Part shown: piece after piece, positions 62,582 to 64,000 of the stretch
Layout of the letters: every line of letters begins with the position of its first letter
Position numbering within the stretch: the first letter of the stretch is position 1
From: Epiperipatus broadwayi
Lineage: Eukaryota; Onychophora; Udeonychophora; Euonychophora; Peripatidae
Assembly: GCA_028023455.1 (NCBI GenBank)
Contig: JAQFVV010007261.1
Location: forward strand, 55,215 to 119,214
Length of the DNA stretch: 64,000 nucleotides
Direction: 5' to 3'
The notes under the pieces: generated by a model
The model's database searches: none
What the model was told of the DNA's origin: nothing
Seen by the model: the letters and a program-made list of their open reading frames with translations, nothing else
Translations under genes and position numbers: made by a program

Positions 62582-63090
62582 TTAGACAATCCCAATATTA
62601 CTAACAATCAACAATTTCAACCTATTGTCAAGGTAATGAAGGTGAAAACCCACCTTTGTTTATGGTCCAATATATTTGTATTGATATGAAAGATTGCAAC
62701 TTGATGACTGAGATTGAAATTATTAATACAAAGAAGTTTAAATAAATCTTCCTAAACAGATAAATATAACATATCCTGAATGCAGTGTAATAAATAGTCA
62801 ATTATAACATTACAAACTATAATTATAATTACATATAATAGAATAATAAGTGTTATAATTGACTATTTATTACTTTGTTTCAGATTGGATTATATTTATT
62901 TGTTTAGGGAGGGTTATTTAAACTTCTTTGTATTAATTATTTCAATCTTTGCCATCAAGTTTCAATCTTTAGTGTTTAGATAAATATATTGGACCATAGA
63001 TAAAGATGGGATTTCACCTTTATTGTTAAAAGGAAAATTGTTGAGAACACATTGAGATTATTGATTGTTAGTGTTTTTGACATTGTGTAA
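62582..63090. mobile_element. Large inverted-repeat element, family 5
   Basis: The left arm (TTAGACAATCCCAATATTAC, then a segment with AATCAACAATTTCAA, AACCCACCTTTGTTTATGGTCC and TTTAAATAAATCTTCCTAAACA) is mirrored by the right arm ending GATTGTTAGTGTTTTTGACA. Arms are about 230 bp. The centre TAATAAATAGTCAATTATAACA is mirrored exactly 40-60 bp further on. A half copy follows at 63120-63435 and another fragment lies at 9399-9481. Confidence 0.7.
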
Positions 63091-63119
63091 GTGTTGATTG
63101 ATTTTATCCATTTAGCCCT

Positions 63120-63435
63120 GAGAATTATTACACTAATCATTTAAATAATATTTTGGCTTGCAATTTGAAAATTATAATTTCTGATTGTAGTGTTATATTG
63201 ATTATTTGTTTGCATTCAGAGCAGATTACATTTATCTGTTTAAGGAGGTTTATTTAAACTTCTTTGTATTAATTATTTTAATTTCTCTGGTCAGGTTGTA
63301 ATATTTAGTGTCTATTTTAAATATTTTGGACCATAAATAAAGGTGGGTTTCCACCTTATTGTCAAAAAGAGTTTGCCTTGACAACAGACAGTTTGATATT
63401 ATTGATTGTCAGTGATATTAGGATTGTATAAGTGT
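63120..63435. repeat. Half-copy of inverted-repeat family 5
   Basis: Matches the right half of 62582-63090: ATTACATTTATCTGTTTAAGG, TTTAAACTTCTTTGTATTAA, TTGGACCATAAATAAAGGTG and ATTGATTGTCAGTGATATTA. It lies in tandem with that element. Confidence 0.7.
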
Positions 63436-63485
63436 TAAGTGATTTTAATGAGTAATTATAAAGCCATTTAGGGTAGAGCATTATT

Positions 63486-63489
<4 letters not shown>

Positions 63490-63578
<89 letters not shown>
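63490..63578. repeat. (TA)n microsatellite at RTE 5' junction
   Basis: About 44 TA units, abutting the truncated 5' end of RTE copy 5. Confidence 0.95.
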
Positions 63579-63581
<3 letters not shown>

Positions 63582-64000
63582 AAATATGCCTATGTGTTTG
63601 AAAAGGAAGGTTTTTTAACAAATGTGTTTTACCAGTTTTTACTTATGGATCTAAGACTTGCACACTCAATAGAAGAGCAATACAGAGACTTCAGACCACT
63701 CAAAGAAGTATGGAGAGATGTATGTTGGGAGCAACAAGAAGAGATCGGAAACACAATGTATGGGTAAGAGAACAAGCAGGTGTTACTGATCTCATGGAAA
63801 AAATTAAAAGATTGAAGTGGAGTTGGGCTGGACATATTGCTAGAAGAGATGATAATAGATGGACAATTGAAATTTTAAACTGGATTTCAAGAGATTGTAA
63901 AAGACCCAGAAAGAGACCACGTGTGAGATGGATGAAATAAGAAAGTGTGCAGGGGTGACGTGGAGAAGAGAAGCTGAAGATCGGAGAAGATGGATTAAAC
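63579..64000 (+). mobile_element. RTE-type LINE, copy 5, C-terminal part, cut by window end
   Basis: Matches the 29.1-kb RTE from GGAAATATGCCTATGTGTTTG to the right edge. The frame from 63710 reads MERCMLGATRRDRKHNVWVR then LKWSWAGHIARRDDNRW and a RPRVRWM segment. An extra T near 63614, and a loss near 63934 that turns the WMDEIRK region into WMK followed by stop, disrupt the frame. It is 5'-truncated at (TA)n. The 3' end is outside the window. Confidence 0.85.

Overview
This window is an AT-rich stretch of a metazoan, probably invertebrate, nuclear genome that consists mostly of transposable elements. The evidence is the metazoan-type retroelements (RTE and other LINEs, a Penelope-like element, gag-bearing LTR elements, a tRNA-derived SINE, TIR and foldback elements), the long (TA)n, (CT)n, (AAT)n and (GGGA)n microsatellites, and the lack of bacterial-style packed genes. 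I cannot name the species. No convincing host protein-coding gene was found. Nearly every long open frame is retroelement protein or a microsatellite translation.

Layout. 1-9.4 kb: AT-rich unassigned sequence with a TIR element (1390-2293) and a foldback element (4773-5083). 9.48-14.22 kb: a young LTR retrotransposon on the minus strand. Its LTRs are about 1.3 kb, it has a primer-binding site and a 4-bp (ATAT) target duplication, and its interior is only about 2.1 kb with a broken gag and no visible pol. 16.5-17.8 kb: probable DNA-transposon remnant. 18.8 kb: a tiny tRNA-Gly-derived SINE with a perfect 14-bp target duplication. 19.1-19.9 kb: a tandem repeat of about 304 bp. 20.4-26.4 kb: two minus-strand RTE LINE copies in series. 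27.17-37.24 kb: an older LTR element with 1.8-kb LTRs and a second broken gag, into which a near-complete RTE (29.1-32.4 kb) has jumped. 41.2-42.1 kb: an RTE 3' fragment.

42.5-47.0 kb is the most structured part. An old minus-strand LINE is interrupted inside its reverse transcriptase by a 2.8-kb composite. The composite is flanked by a 13-bp direct duplication. It carries a Penelope-like element end (VYRK thumb motif plus GIY-YIG endonuclease), an inverted second copy of that element's 3' end, and a fragment of another LINE between them. 47-64 kb holds microsatellites, a second TIR element (52.2-53.3 kb, inverted relative to the first), several foldback elements, a (TA)n-tailed repeat family around 60 kb, and the start of another RTE copy running off the right edge.

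The elements do not act as a pathway. They form a layered insertion record. The RTE at 29.1 kb is younger than the LTR element that holds it. The Penelope composite is younger than its LINE host. The near-identical LTRs at 9.5 and 12.9 kb mark one of the most recent insertions. Some RTE copies may once have supplied the retrotransposition machinery for the SINEs. All coordinates of decayed elements are by-eye estimates.
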